This document shows positions 1 through 7,916 of a stretch of DNA of 38,404 bases, one piece after another. The stretch lies in assembly GCA_016932095.1 (NCBI GenBank), contig JAFGDN010000064.1:1-38404 (forward strand), read 5' to 3'. The notes under the pieces were generated by a model. It ran no database searches and was not told the origin of the DNA. It saw nothing but the letters and a program-made list of their open reading frames with translations. The position numbers and the translations under genes were made by a program. The DNA comes from Sedimentisphaerales bacterium. GTDB lineage: Bacteria; Planctomycetota; Phycisphaerae; Sedimentisphaerales; Anaerobacaceae. The number at the start of each line of letters is the position of its first letter. Within the stretch, counting starts at the first letter, position 1.

Positions 1-185
1 CATAATCCTTAACGTTATGATTCGGAATCAGACCTTATGGCGTCCCGAAAAAATCTAAAAAAACCCTTGATTTCAAACACAGCCGCTCTGTGGCTAAAAT
101 AAAAACCTCTGTGGCAAAAAACCTTGAATTTCCCCGCCGAATCAATACACTTGCTCTTTCAAACAAAAAGCGGAAAGGAACGAAT

Positions 186-1616
186 ATGCCCGACAAACAG
201 ATTAAGTTCTACTACAAAAACGTCCTCGCCGACGTCCTCGGCCCCGAACATGGCATAACCAGAGACCAGCTCGCCGGCCTCGCAAAACAAACCACGCCCC
301 TCATCCCAAAAATCAAAGACGAAATTGTTACCGGCAGCTCCCGATATGGCCTGTTACCCTTCGACCCGCAAATCCCGAAAGCCGTGAAAAAAGTCGTCCG
401 GCAGTTCAAAAAACGCTGCGAAAACCTCGTCGTCCTCGGCATTGGCGGCTCAGCACTCGGCAATATCGCCCTCCAGACCGCGCTCAATCCCTATACCTAC
501 AACCTCGACCCCGCCGCACGAAAGGGGCCTCGCCTTTTCGTCTTCGATAACGTTGACCCCGCCCAGTTCGGCTCATTTCTGGACTTCATCTCGCCTCGTC
601 TCGGCAAGACCGTCTTTAACGTCATAAGTAAATCAGGCCAGACCGCCGAAACCGCCGCCCAGTTTATACTCGTCCGCAAAATCCTCGAAGCCCGTTTCGG
701 CACCAAAAAACTCAAAAACCACATCGTTGCCACCACCGACGTCCAAACCGGCGCCCTTCGCAAAATAGCAACAGAATACCAGCTGCCAACGCTCGAAGTC
801 CCTGCCGGCGTCGGCGGCCGCTTCAGTGTCCTTTCAGCCGTCGGACTTTTCAGTGCCGCGATGACCGGCATAAATATCGCTCGGCTCCTCGCAGGCGCAG
901 CCGATATGCACAGCCGCGTTACGAACCCCGACTTCTACAAAAATCCCGCCGCCGTCATCGCCGCCATTCAATACCATTTTTACAATCGCGGAAAACGAAT
1001 CTCCGTTATGTTCCCTTATTCCTATGCCCTTTACGGCCTCGCCAACTGGTTCCGCCAGCTCTGGGCCGAATCCTTAGGCAAGCGTTACTCCCTCGATGGC
1101 CGCGAAATTTACGTCGGCCCCACCCCCGTCAAGGCCCTCGGCGCCACAGACCAGCACAGCCAGGTCCAGCTTTACCGCCAGGGCCCAAACGACAAGGTTT
1201 TCACCTTCCTCGAAGTTGAAAATCACTGCCGAATCCTCAAAACAGGCCCCGCTCCAAAATGCGCACCGGAGCTTGCTTTTCTTGCCAAAAAGGACCTGGG
1301 CCAACTGCTTAACGCCGAGAAAAAGGCCACCGAATACGCCTTATGCGAAAGCAATCGTCCCTGTTTAACGGTCATTTTCCCCCAAATTAACGCCTATACC
1401 GTTGGCCAGTTCATTTTCCTGTATGAAGCAACCACCTCGTTTGCCGGGGCTCTTTTCGGCGTCAACACCTACGACCAGCCCGCCGTCGAATTAGGCAAGC
1501 ACGCCGCCTTTGCCCTTATGGCCAAACCCGGCCAATACACCCCTGAAAAATCATACGCAAATTTTGCGCAGGATATTCGCGCAAAGACCGAGCTCGACGC
1601 TGAGTTCATAATTTAA
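186..1616 (+). CDS. pgi: Glucose-6-phosphate isomerase
   Basis: Interconverts glucose-6-phosphate and fructose-6-phosphate in the cytoplasm, feeding glycolysis and sugar-nucleotide synthesis. The protein has about 476 residues. It shows the SIS-fold sugar-phosphate region (LGIGGSALGN, then NVISKSGQTAET), the family signature VGGRFSVLSAVG and the C-terminal signature YDQPAVELGK, all conserved in phosphoglucose isomerases. The frame is open upstream to an ATG at 90, but that extra 32-residue stretch is basic and unlike the family. The ATG at 186 follows an AAAGGA ribosome site at a good distance, so I prefer it. The next gene downstream makes a sugar-nucleotide precursor, and fructose-6-phosphate is the shared metabolite. 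I see nothing abnormal in the frame. Confidence 0.95.
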   Translation: MPDKQIKFYYKNVLADVLGPEHGITRDQLAGLAKQTTPLIPKIKDEIVTGSSRYGLLPFDPQIPKAVKKVVRQFKKRCENLVVLGIGGSALGNIALQTALNPYTYNLDPAARKGPRLFVFDNVDPAQFGSFLDFISPRLGKTVFNVISKSGQTAETAAQFILVRKILEARFGTKKLKNHIVATTDVQTGALRKIATEYQLPTLEVPAGVGGRFSVLSAVGLFSAAMTGINIARLLAGAADMHSRVTNPDFYKNPAAVIAAIQYHFYNRGKRISVMFPYSYALYGLANWFRQLWAESLGKRYSLDGREIYVGPTPVKALGATDQHSQVQLYRQGPNDKVFTFLEVENHCRILKTGPAPKCAPELAFLAKKDLGQLLNAEKKATEYALCESNRPCLTVIFPQINAYTVGQFIFLYEATTSFAGALFGVNTYDQPAVELGKHAAFALMAKPGQYTPEKSYANFAQDIRAKTELDAEFII

Positions 1617-1659
1617 TCAAAAAATCGGAACATGCCTGCCTTTCGTAGCGTTGCGCAGA

Positions 1660-1682
1660 CCCCAGAAAGTCGTTATCTGGGG
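1660..1682. other. Stem-loop in pgi-manC spacer
   Basis: A seven-base stem (CCCCAGA at 1660-1666 with TCTGGGG at 1676-1682) around a nine-base loop lies 44 bases after the pgi stop. No T-run follows directly, so it is a weak terminator or an attenuator candidate. The rest of the 257-base spacer is T-rich and I see no gene in it. Confidence 0.3.
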
Positions 1683-1873
1683 CCCAGGCTACTTTGGACC
1701 CACTATCGGGGATGTATCATTTTTAATCACTTTTGCTCAATTTCACTCACTTTTTTATCATTTTGCTACTGTTTCTTACGCTTTTATTCGCTTTTTCATT
1801 GTTTTATGTTAAAATCCGCCCTAAATACTTGTGTCTTGCTTCTTGTGTCTTTGGTCTTTTTAAGGATTAGACA

Positions 1874-2962
1874 ATGAATTACGCCGTTATTATGGCAGGC
1901 GGCTCCGGCAAGCGCCTCTGGCCGTTAAGCCGCCGAACCCGTCCCAAACAGGTCCTTAAGCTCTTTCAGGGCCAGACGTTGCTGCGCCTCTGTTTCGAGC
2001 GGCTGTCGGCCCTTTTCGACGCCCGCAACATCCTCGTCCTGACCAATGTCGGCTTTGCTGATATCGTTCGTGAATCCGTTACCGGCCTTACCCCCAATAA
2101 CGTGATAGCCGAACCGGTGGTGCGTGATACCGCCGGCGCCGTCGGCCTCGCCGCCTCCATTTTAACCAAGTTTGACCCCGACGCCACTATGGCCGTCGTT
2201 ACCGCCGACCAGATGATAGAGCGGGAGGAAAAATTCAGGCAGGCCATCAAAGACGCGATTAATTTCGTAAATGCAAATCCCGAGAGAATGGTAACATTCG
2301 GTATAAAGCCGAGCTTTCCCAGCACGCAGCTGGGATATATAAAATGCTCCTGGTCGCAAAAATACCCCAGGTGCAAAAACGAGATTTACAAGGTTGACCA
2401 CTTCAGGGAAAAGCCGGATGAAAAAACCGCTAACCGTTATATAAACGACGGCAAACACTTCTGGAACTCGGGAATGTTCGTCTGGAAGGCAAAAACCATA
2501 CTCGGCCATCTTAGCAAATATCTTCCCGAGGCCGCGGAACCGCTGAAAAAAATCGCCGCCAACTGGGACGGCCCCATACAGGAGCAGACGCTCAAGGACA
2601 TCTTCCCCAGGCTGCCGAAAATCAGCATTGATTTTGCCGTAATGGAAAAGGCCCCTGAGGTTTACGCGATTATGCTGGACTGCCGATGGCTTGACCTGGG
2701 GTCGTTCGCGGCGCTGGCCGATATCGTCAAGAGCGACAAAAACAAGAATATCGTTATCGCGGGACAATCCGAGCTTATGGACTGCAAATCGAGCATCCTC
2801 GTTACCGAGGAAGCAGGACACCTGGTGGCGGCAATCGGCCTGGATAATATGGTAGTGGCGCACAGCCCTGACGCGACGCTGGTTTGCCCCATTAACGAGG
2901 CATACCGGCTCAAAGAGCTGCTCGAACGAATCGAGCAGCACACGGGAGAAAAATTCTTATAA
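1874..2962 (+). CDS. manC: Mannose-1-phosphate guanylyltransferase
   Basis: Makes GDP-mannose from mannose-1-phosphate and GTP, the donor for mannose, fucose and related sugars in envelope polysaccharide. The N-terminus carries the nucleotidyltransferase signature MAGGSGKRLWPLSRRTRPKQ. It is followed by TADQMI, the FREKPD motif and WNSGMFVW, which line the sugar-nucleotide pocket in this family. At 362 residues it is the single-domain form, because the C-terminal phosphomannose isomerase domain of the bifunctional type (about 470 residues) is absent. An AAGGA site lies seven bases before the ATG. Family assignment is firm. The exact sugar specificity (mannose rather than another hexose phosphate) follows from similarity only. 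Confidence 0.9.
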   Translation: MNYAVIMAGGSGKRLWPLSRRTRPKQVLKLFQGQTLLRLCFERLSALFDARNILVLTNVGFADIVRESVTGLTPNNVIAEPVVRDTAGAVGLAASILTKFDPDATMAVVTADQMIEREEKFRQAIKDAINFVNANPERMVTFGIKPSFPSTQLGYIKCSWSQKYPRCKNEIYKVDHFREKPDEKTANRYINDGKHFWNSGMFVWKAKTILGHLSKYLPEAAEPLKKIAANWDGPIQEQTLKDIFPRLPKISIDFAVMEKAPEVYAIMLDCRWLDLGSFAALADIVKSDKNKNIVIAGQSELMDCKSSILVTEEAGHLVAAIGLDNMVVAHSPDATLVCPINEAYRLKELLERIEQHTGEKFL

Positions 2963-2990
2963 TCGACATAAATAAAACGACGATCGTTTA

Positions 2991-3010
2991 GCGGTTGCGG
3001 TTGCGGTTGC
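2991..3010 (+). repeat. Short GCGGTT tandem repeat
   Basis: Three perfect copies of GCGGTT followed by GC, in the spacer between manC and ruvX. It is a simple-sequence tract with no coding context. Confidence 0.6.
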
Positions 3011-3142
3011 GCGGCTTGTTTCGGTTACGTCAAACGTTAGTCGTAGTTTCAAACGCAGCCGTAAGCCGATTGACGACACGGAGCATAGCGACGAGCCCGC
3101 TTCGGAAACGAGCAGCGTAACCAATGGACGATAGACGAAACA

Positions 3143-3553
3143 ATGAGATACCTGGCGATAGATTACGGAACGAAGACGACCGGGCTGGCAATATGCGACC
3201 CGTCGGAAACAATCGTATCGCCTTTGGCGGTCCTGTCTAACGACCGGGACATCGTTGACAAAATACTCGAAATCATCAAAAGAGAAGGCGCCGAGGCAAT
3301 CGTAATGGGCCTGCCGTTTAATATGAATGATTCCATCGGCCCGCAGGCCAGGATTGTTCAGGAATTCGCCGGCACACTCGGGAAAAATTTAACTATCACT
3401 ATTTATTTTCAGGATGAACGATTAACGACGTTCGCCGCGGAGGAAAAATTAGTATCGAGGGAGCTGACCAGGGGCAAGAAGAAAAAACGCCTGGACGCGG
3501 TTGCGGCGGGGGAAATCCTGCAGGCGTTCTTGGATTCAAAGAAAGGCACATAG
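3143..3553 (+). CDS. ruvX: RuvX/YqgF-family putative Holliday junction resolvase
   Basis: A 136-residue RNase H-fold protein of the YqgF family. Members are linked to 16S rRNA end processing and, in some species, to resolution of recombination junctions. Visible family motifs are AIDYGTKTTGLAI at the N-terminus with the first catalytic aspartate, MGLPFNMNDSIGPQA, FQDERLTTFAAE with the central acidic residue, and RLDAVAAGEILQAFLD near the C-terminus with the final aspartate. Length is typical for the family. The ribosome site ahead of the ATG is weak (GGACGATAGACG). The gene stands alone, 180 bases after manC, with no obvious operon partner. Confidence 0.9.
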   Translation: MRYLAIDYGTKTTGLAICDPSETIVSPLAVLSNDRDIVDKILEIIKREGAEAIVMGLPFNMNDSIGPQARIVQEFAGTLGKNLTITIYFQDERLTTFAAEEKLVSRELTRGKKKKRLDAVAAGEILQAFLDSKKGT

Positions 3554-3933
3554 TTCACCGCGAAGGGCACGAAGGTAAATAAGGGAATCGGGCTATCAGT
3601 GAAACAGTCCCGTAAAGGACATCTTACGGTGGTTGCAGGAAATCAGATTAACAGATTATCAGGGAAGAGCATAAGATAAAAGTATATAAGTATATGCGTA
3701 TATACTTATCGAGTGCATTAACTATCAGGAATTGAGGGTGATGGGATTGATTGCGAAATCGCGGGATATCTTTTTTCTCAAAAATGGTCGTTTTTCAGGT
3801 CATAGTGACTTTGTTATGGGGTATTGGCCAGCTTAAGAAGACGGGGGATTTGGCCGATGATTTTTAGCGGAGGAACTGCTCTTTTTCCCCGGTATAGGGA
3901 CTGTTAAGGGCATATTTAAAAGCGAGGAAGAAA
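3554..3933 (+). other. Spacer with degraded repeats and a hairpin
   Basis: No gene is supported here. The stretch contains a degenerate fragment of the intergenic repeat family seen elsewhere in the window (near 3557, reading CCGCGAAGGGCACGAAGG). It also has a perfect eight-base inverted repeat AAGTATAT/ATATACTT at 3688-3707 with a four-base loop inside a TA-rich run. A good ribosome site (GAGGAAG) for the next gene sits at its end. Confidence 0.5.
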
Positions 3934-4710
3934 ATGAGTGAGTCAAACGAACAAAGTTGTGTGCCGGTGAAAGCGGTCGAAACGAAAAATCCGATGTCCA
4001 TACTTGGCAGTAATACGGCCAAAATCAGCATAATCCTGGCCGTAATTGTAATCGCGATGAATCTTGCGGCGGAGACAGTTTTGCAGGAGCAGCCGGCGGC
4101 GAAAACAGCCGCGGCACTGGCTGCGAGGGCGGCGGTCCTGGTAGGCGTGTCGGCGGCGCTGGCAGGATTGATATGGGCGTTTTTCGGGCGGGGAAAGGAC
4201 GCAATGATACTGGCCGGGGCGGGCTTGCTTTTGAACGCTGGTCTGTTTGTAACAGGTTTCGGCGGGCCGACTGTGCGAGGCAGGCACGTCGCCGAGGTGC
4301 AGGACATTTCCGCGGGACGGCCCACAGTGCAAACCATATCGTCAAAATCTGGCCGAACGATTGAGACAAGGGACTGGACGGCGGGATTTGTGACGGAGCT
4401 GACCGACTATAATTTCGACGAAGTTGTCGAGGACTCGCGTATGCCGGTCCTGGTTGATTTTTATGCGACGTGGTGCAGGCCCTGCCGGAAACAGTCGCCG
4501 ATTATCGAGCAGGTCGCGCAGGATTACGAGGGAAAAGCCAGGGTCTGCAAGCTCGACGTAGATGTCGGGGTCAAATCAGCGGACAGGTTCAACGTGAGCA
4601 GCATACCGACAATCATCCTGTTTGACAGAGGTAAAGTAAAAAAGAGGTGGAGGGGCACGACCGACAGGGCAGCCATTTGCCTGGCAATGAACAAGCTGCT
4701 GGAAGAGTAA
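3934..4710 (+). CDS. Membrane-anchored thioredoxin-domain protein
   Basis: A 258-residue protein with three predicted membrane segments (about residues 30-50, 66-84 and 90-110) and a C-terminal thioredoxin domain (about 155-258). The domain has the redox motif W180-C-R-P-C184 and the cis-proline loop SSIPTIILF. The classical motif is WCGPC. Arginine in the third position is common in thioredoxin-like proteins that act on particular partners. The likely role is thiol-disulfide exchange at the membrane; the side faced is not certain from sequence. The ATG follows a strong GAGGAAG site. The gene is isolated between repeat-rich spacers. The thioredoxin call is firm, but partner and direction of electron flow are unknown. 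Confidence 0.85.
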   Translation: MSESNEQSCVPVKAVETKNPMSILGSNTAKISIILAVIVIAMNLAAETVLQEQPAAKTAAALAARAAVLVGVSAALAGLIWAFFGRGKDAMILAGAGLLLNAGLFVTGFGGPTVRGRHVAEVQDISAGRPTVQTISSKSGRTIETRDWTAGFVTELTDYNFDEVVEDSRMPVLVDFYATWCRPCRKQSPIIEQVAQDYEGKARVCKLDVDVGVKSADRFNVSSIPTIILFDRGKVKKRWRGTTDRAAICLAMNKLLEE

Positions 4711-4716
4711 CTTAAT

Positions 4717-4866
4717 AGCCACAGAGGATAAAAATTATTTGTAGCCACAGAGCACGCGGAGGACGCAGAGAATTGATACTCGATGCTCGATACTTGATAC
4801 TCGTAACTACAACGGACGATGCGTATCTCGTATTTCGTATATCGTAGTTCGTATTTCGTAGTTTGG
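4717..4866 (+). repeat. Intergenic short-repeat cluster
   Basis: Two copies of AGCCACAGAG (4718 and 4743) are followed by degenerate tandem units of the type GATACTCGATGCTCGATAC (about 4775-4804) and CGTATTTCGTA (about 4819-4862). Pieces of the same AGCCACAGAG family occur inverted at 86-115 and inside leuS at 18673. No coding function is seen; ORFs across this tract are repeat translations. Confidence 0.65.
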
Positions 4867-5031
4867 ATTCCGCAGGGAGGCGGGTCTTTAATAATAAATA
4901 TGACGCTAAAAAAAATGGTGATTTTTAGTGGGCTTGGGATTAACAAGGAGTTCAGGTGCGTTTCGACAAATATATTGATTTTTCAATGTCAGCCGATACA
5001 ATGGCGATTAAAAGACAAGGATGTATTTTTA

Positions 5032-5247
5032 ATGCGTGCTATGCTGAGCGAATCCGTAATAGAAACACAAAAAGCAAGACCATTCTTGAAATGGGCAGGT
5101 GGTAAAACACAATTGCTCGATGAGATAGATATTCGCCTGCCTATTAAAGAAATCGAATCAGGTCAAATCGACAGTTATATCGAACCATTCGTCGGCGGAG
5201 GCGCTTTATTCTTTCACGTTGCTCGGAAATACCAGCAAATGTATTAA
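5032..5247 (+). pseudogene. Truncated Dam-type DNA adenine methylase (N-terminal fragment)
   Basis: Encodes about 71 residues that match the start of Dam-family N6-adenine methylases. RPFLKWAGGKTQLLDEI is the N-terminal AdoMet-contact motif, and YIEPFVGGGALFFHV is the FxGxG region of motif I. The frame then stops after KYQQMY. The catalytic DPPY motif and the rest of a normal protein of about 270 residues are absent downstream in all frames I could follow. It is therefore a remnant and should not methylate DNA. The ATG at 5032 follows AAGGA at a distance of ten bases. A PLD-type nuclease with a DpnI-like C-terminus lies just downstream, which suggests this was the methylase of that restriction system. 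Confidence 0.8.
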
Positions 5248-5289
5248 AAAATTCTTCCGCAGCATTTGACTCCATTACCTGTTTGATCA

Positions 5290-5318
5290 ATAATGTCGTA
5301 TATGTCAAACGACATTAT
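5290..5318. promoter_or_regulatory. Inverted repeat ahead of small ORF
   Basis: A perfect nine-base inverted repeat, ATAATGTCG at 5290-5298 and CGACATTAT at 5310-5318, separated by eleven bases. It overlaps the start region of the small ORF at 5293. It could be an operator for a restriction-locus regulator or an RNA hairpin that hides the start codon. No regulator gene is visible nearby. Confidence 0.35.
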
Positions 5319-5499
5319 GAAATATGATGAAAACCCCGAATTCTTGGGATTTATTACCAGAGAGTTCGACAGGACTGCTACCGGTGCAACCACAGAAGAA
5401 CTGGCAGAGTTTGCATTTGGAAGTCTGAACAAAGCTATTGCGGCTTACAAACTATGGAGGAAAAATGAGTTATCAAATCATAACCAACCCGACAACTGA
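5293..5499 (+). CDS. Small hypothetical protein in restriction locus
   Basis: A possible 68-residue protein, with in-frame ATGs at 5293, 5302 and 5317. I recognise no family. The sequence is acidic in its first half and has a helical stretch (TTEELAEFAFGSLNKAIAAY). It overlaps the start of the nuclease gene by 35 bases, which would allow translational coupling. It follows directly on the break point of the truncated methylase, so it may instead be the tail of a larger lost gene. Confidence that it is expressed as drawn is low. Confidence 0.35.
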   Translation: MSYMSNDIMKYDENPEFLGFITREFDRTATGATTEELAEFAFGSLNKAIAAYKLWRKNELSNHNQPDN

Positions 5500-6286
5500 G
5501 GTTTTTCTCGAGCAGGTCAGAAATTCGCATGAGCAATTGTTCACCTGTCCATTCATCAAAGCCAACATCGCCAAACTCATATTGGATAATATCTCTACCA
5601 AATCCAAGACGTCACTTTTAACAAGTTACAAACTCACAAATTTTTACAGAGGCTCTTCTGATTTAACCGCCCTCAAATCATTTATCCAAAAGCAAGTACC
5701 TGTCCGTAATCTTCCCGGATTGCACGCCAAGACATATATCTTCGATTCCGACCGCGCTATTATCACCTCCGCAAACTTGACTCTTGGTGGTTTGCAAAAT
5801 AACTACGAGTGCGGCGTTCTTATCGAAGATGACAAGACAGTCAGCAAACTCAAGTCAAATTTCTTGGCTATCTTTAAAGACAGGGAGAGGGTATCAATTG
5901 TCACTGAAGAAATTATTTCCGTAACGGAAGGAATTCTCGCAAAAGTCCCCAAAGAGAAAAAGGTAAAGTTTGAGAAATCAGAAAAAGAATTATTCCCTCA
6001 AAAGATTTATGAGCCGGAGGACGACCTCTACGATGCTGGAGTAGAAACAATAACTAACACATTGTCTGGTTGGCGGCTCGATGTCTTTAACACCGTTGCT
6101 AAAATTCCGCTCAATATCTTCAAACTCGATAGTGTGTATGCCTTCAAAAAACGACTCCATGAATTGCACCCAGAAAATCTGAACGTTGAGGCTAAAATCC
6201 GCCAACAGCTTCAAGAACTGAGAGACTTGGGGCTGGTTGAGTTTATGGGCAAGGGCGCTTACCGCAAACTTTGGAAAAACCTTTAA
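5465..6286 (+). CDS. PLD-family restriction endonuclease-like protein with DpnI-type winged helix
   Basis: A 273-residue protein in two parts. Residues about 1-135 resemble phospholipase D-type nucleases: a single HxKx4D motif (H87, K89, D94, in LHAKTYIFDSD) followed by SANLT. A single HKD motif is usual in nucleases that dimerise to form the active site, such as BfiI-like and NgoFVII-like restriction enzymes. The last 65 or so residues (KIRQQLQELRDLGLVEFMG and flanks) resemble the winged helix at the C-terminus of DpnI and Dam-replacing proteins, which reads the target DNA. The ATG at 5465 has GGAGG four bases upstream. With its methylase partner truncated, the enzyme is either orphaned, inactive, or targets modified DNA. 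Function is inferred. Confidence 0.75.
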   Translation: MSYQIITNPTTEVFLEQVRNSHEQLFTCPFIKANIAKLILDNISTKSKTSLLTSYKLTNFYRGSSDLTALKSFIQKQVPVRNLPGLHAKTYIFDSDRAIITSANLTLGGLQNNYECGVLIEDDKTVSKLKSNFLAIFKDRERVSIVTEEIISVTEGILAKVPKEKKVKFEKSEKELFPQKIYEPEDDLYDAGVETITNTLSGWRLDVFNTVAKIPLNIFKLDSVYAFKKRLHELHPENLNVEAKIRQQLQELRDLGLVEFMGKGAYRKLWKNL

Positions 6287-6311
6287 GCCGTAGCGTAATA
6301 GGGAGTCGATT

Positions 6312-6653
6312 ATGGACAGCTCAAAATCGTATTTTATCCAACAGGCCAATAAGTATGATGTCCTTTTCGTCAGAGAGAGAAATCCGAAAGAAGACCTTAC
6401 TGGGTGGGGGGCTTTACAGTTTGTGCTTAACAACGGAGAGATTTTCGTAATTAGTGGTTATCAGTTCGGGCAAGGACCGGGAGAGGAAGGTTTGTGGGTG
6501 GAAGTACATGGCCTGAACAAAGAAGCTTTTGAGGAGCTAAAAAAGAAGTTGCCTCCACGAAAAACAATTAAAGATATAGACATCGAGAAATCCCAGCTTG
6601 AAGATTATTTGTCCCACCATATAGACGAAGATTTACTCGATAATATGATATAA
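6312..6653 (+). CDS. Hypothetical protein, 113 residues
   Basis: Starts 26 bases after the PLD nuclease with a GGGAG ribosome site, so it is probably co-transcribed. I do not recognise the family. The protein is soluble and mixed alpha/beta, with an N-terminal half containing VLFVRERNPKEDLTGWGA and an acidic, helical C-terminal tail. There is no signal peptide, metal site or membrane segment. Its place directly behind a restriction-type nuclease raises the possibility that it assists or restrains that enzyme, but nothing in its own sequence shows this. Confidence 0.6.
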   Translation: MDSSKSYFIQQANKYDVLFVRERNPKEDLTGWGALQFVLNNGEIFVISGYQFGQGPGEEGLWVEVHGLNKEAFEELKKKLPPRKTIKDIDIEKSQLEDYLSHHIDEDLLDNMI

Positions 6654-6654
6654 T

Positions 6655-6798
6655 TGCACCTGCACCGCACGTTGGCGAGCCAAAGCCCTGCAAGACAAGT
6701 TTTATTTGATTATGCATGAACACTTATTTGTCTTTCGCAAGCCAAGAACTGGTGAAGATATCAATCGAATAAAAGACAGTGCGATAGGCAGATATTGA
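6655..6798 (+). pseudogene. C-terminal remnant of a DNA methylase
   Basis: The frame ending at 6798 reads DKFYLIMHEHLFVFRKP followed by a short polar tail. A final HEhLFVFRKP-type strand is characteristic of the C-terminus of many N6/N4 DNA methyltransferases, where it follows a line of text about returning to the target strand. Only about 40 residues can be traced, with no start codon and no catalytic motif. I read it as the last piece of a deleted methylase gene, consistent with the neighbouring broken restriction locus. Confidence 0.45.
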
Positions 6799-7129
6799 CT
6801 ATTGAGAGGTATTTAAAAATGGTTTTTAACGGGATATTGACGGCGATAATGAGCTGATGGGTTTGGATATCGACCAAATAATTGTGTAAAGGAAATAATA
6901 AAGCGAACCTTGCTGATGCAACCCCGGCCGCCCCCAACTACGGCATTCGAGGGCAGGGGGGCCGTTGCTAAATACATCGCAAAGCGATTAAAAGGTGGAA
7001 TAAGTCGGACGATTCGGACCAGTAGGACAGGTCGGAAGACAGAAAACCGAATATGGCGAACAAATGTCGAAGTAAAATAAGTCCCCGGAAGAAAACTCCC
7101 TGCCGAATAGTTAAAACAATTAACTGTCC
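6799..7129 (+). other. Spacer with a degraded EF-hand/dockerin-like gene tail
   Basis: No intact gene. Bases 6833-6889 read DIDGDNELMGLDIDQIIV then stop, and the following bases up to about 6925 continue the similarity. Nearly the same DNA recurs at 15305-15395. After it come a GC-rich stretch and GCTAAATAC (from 6967), which is also found after the second copy (from 15412). The rest is unremarkable spacer before the convergent DUF2809 gene. Confidence 0.5.
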
Positions 7130-7543
7130 TTAGTTTTCTTTTGTGTCTTTTACTCGGCAGGATAACAGTTTCAAAAACAGGATAGACAGGGCGCAGCCGA
7201 TGAAGTAATAGGGAAACTGCTTCCAGATGAAACAAGTGCCGAAAAGGGCGGCGCCGAGGAGATTGGAGCGGATACTCTGGAGAAAAGGCGGCTTCCAGAT
7301 TTGAAGAAATTCGAGAATGCACGTCACAATGAGGACAATGACGGGAATCCTGACGACATTTGTTCGGCTGGGCCAAATCAAAAAGAAGACAAAACACCAA
7401 AACATCACGTAAAAGACATCCGGCAGGTAAAATCTCACCCAGTTTTGCGCGGTTCCGCGATAATAGCGCCACAGCAGAAATCCCGACGAGGCGGTAATCA
7501 ATATACCAATCAAAAGTATGATGCGCTGCTTTATCAGATTCAT
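7130..7543 (-). CDS. DUF2809-type small integral membrane protein
   Basis: A 137-residue hydrophobic protein with four or five membrane helices (around residues 8-26, 40-60, 66-84, 95-106 and 112-130). Length, helix pattern and the LEFLQIWKPPFLQSIRSNLLG loop (between helices three and four) fit the DUF2809 family. No biochemical role is known for that family. Start at the ATG at 7543. It stands alone between a repeat-bearing spacer and the HNH gene. An overlapping 219-residue frame on the same strand is its out-of-frame shadow. Confidence 0.75.
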   Translation of the reverse strand: MNLIKQRIILLIGILITASSGFLLWRYYRGTAQNWVRFYLPDVFYVMFWCFVFFLIWPSRTNVVRIPVIVLIVTCILEFLQIWKPPFLQSIRSNLLGAALFGTCFIWKQFPYYFIGCALSILFLKLLSCRVKDTKEN

Positions 7544-7916
7544 AGAACGAAAAACATTTTAATCCCGGTCTGCGAAGAAAGCAAAGGATTTTCGGATACG
7601 ATGCACCGCAGAAGAATAAAGAATAATGATAAATTTAAGGGCAAAAATAAAATGAGCAAGAGCGGCGCTCAAACCCTTGGCGACGCCCTTCCTCATATTT
7701 TTCGAGTCAGATGGATATTTTTATTTTCAGCAATCAATACGAGAGAGGTATTCGAGGGTTCAAAAAATCCGCAAAAATTTTTAAAAAATTCTCCCTAACT
7801 GCCTTCAATATTGCGTTCGCAATGACAAAACTGGATTCCCGCTTTAGCGGGATTGATGCCCCCCCAAACCCGGCAATGTTTGGGGCTAAACGATGCGTAA
7901 CCCGCCGGTTTAACTT
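7544..7916. other. Spacer with REP-like hairpin
   Basis: No gene is supported. At 7837-7852 there is a hairpin TCCCGC-TTTA-GCGGGA within CTGGATTCCCGCTTTAGC. The same element occurs at 17768-17794 just ahead of leuS, so it is a dispersed REP-like repeat. It is followed by CCCCAAAC...GTTTGGGG (about 7863-7885), a further inverted repeat. The two may work as a terminator between the converging and diverging genes here. Confidence 0.5.

Noticed and set aside
1632-1877. 81-residue plus-strand frame between pgi and manC
   Set aside because: Hydrophobic run caused by a T-rich spacer, no ribosome site, and it overlaps the manC start.
4772-4866. Possible CRISPR array in the repeated spacer tract
   Set aside because: Units are short, degenerate and contiguous, without unique spacers or cas genes.
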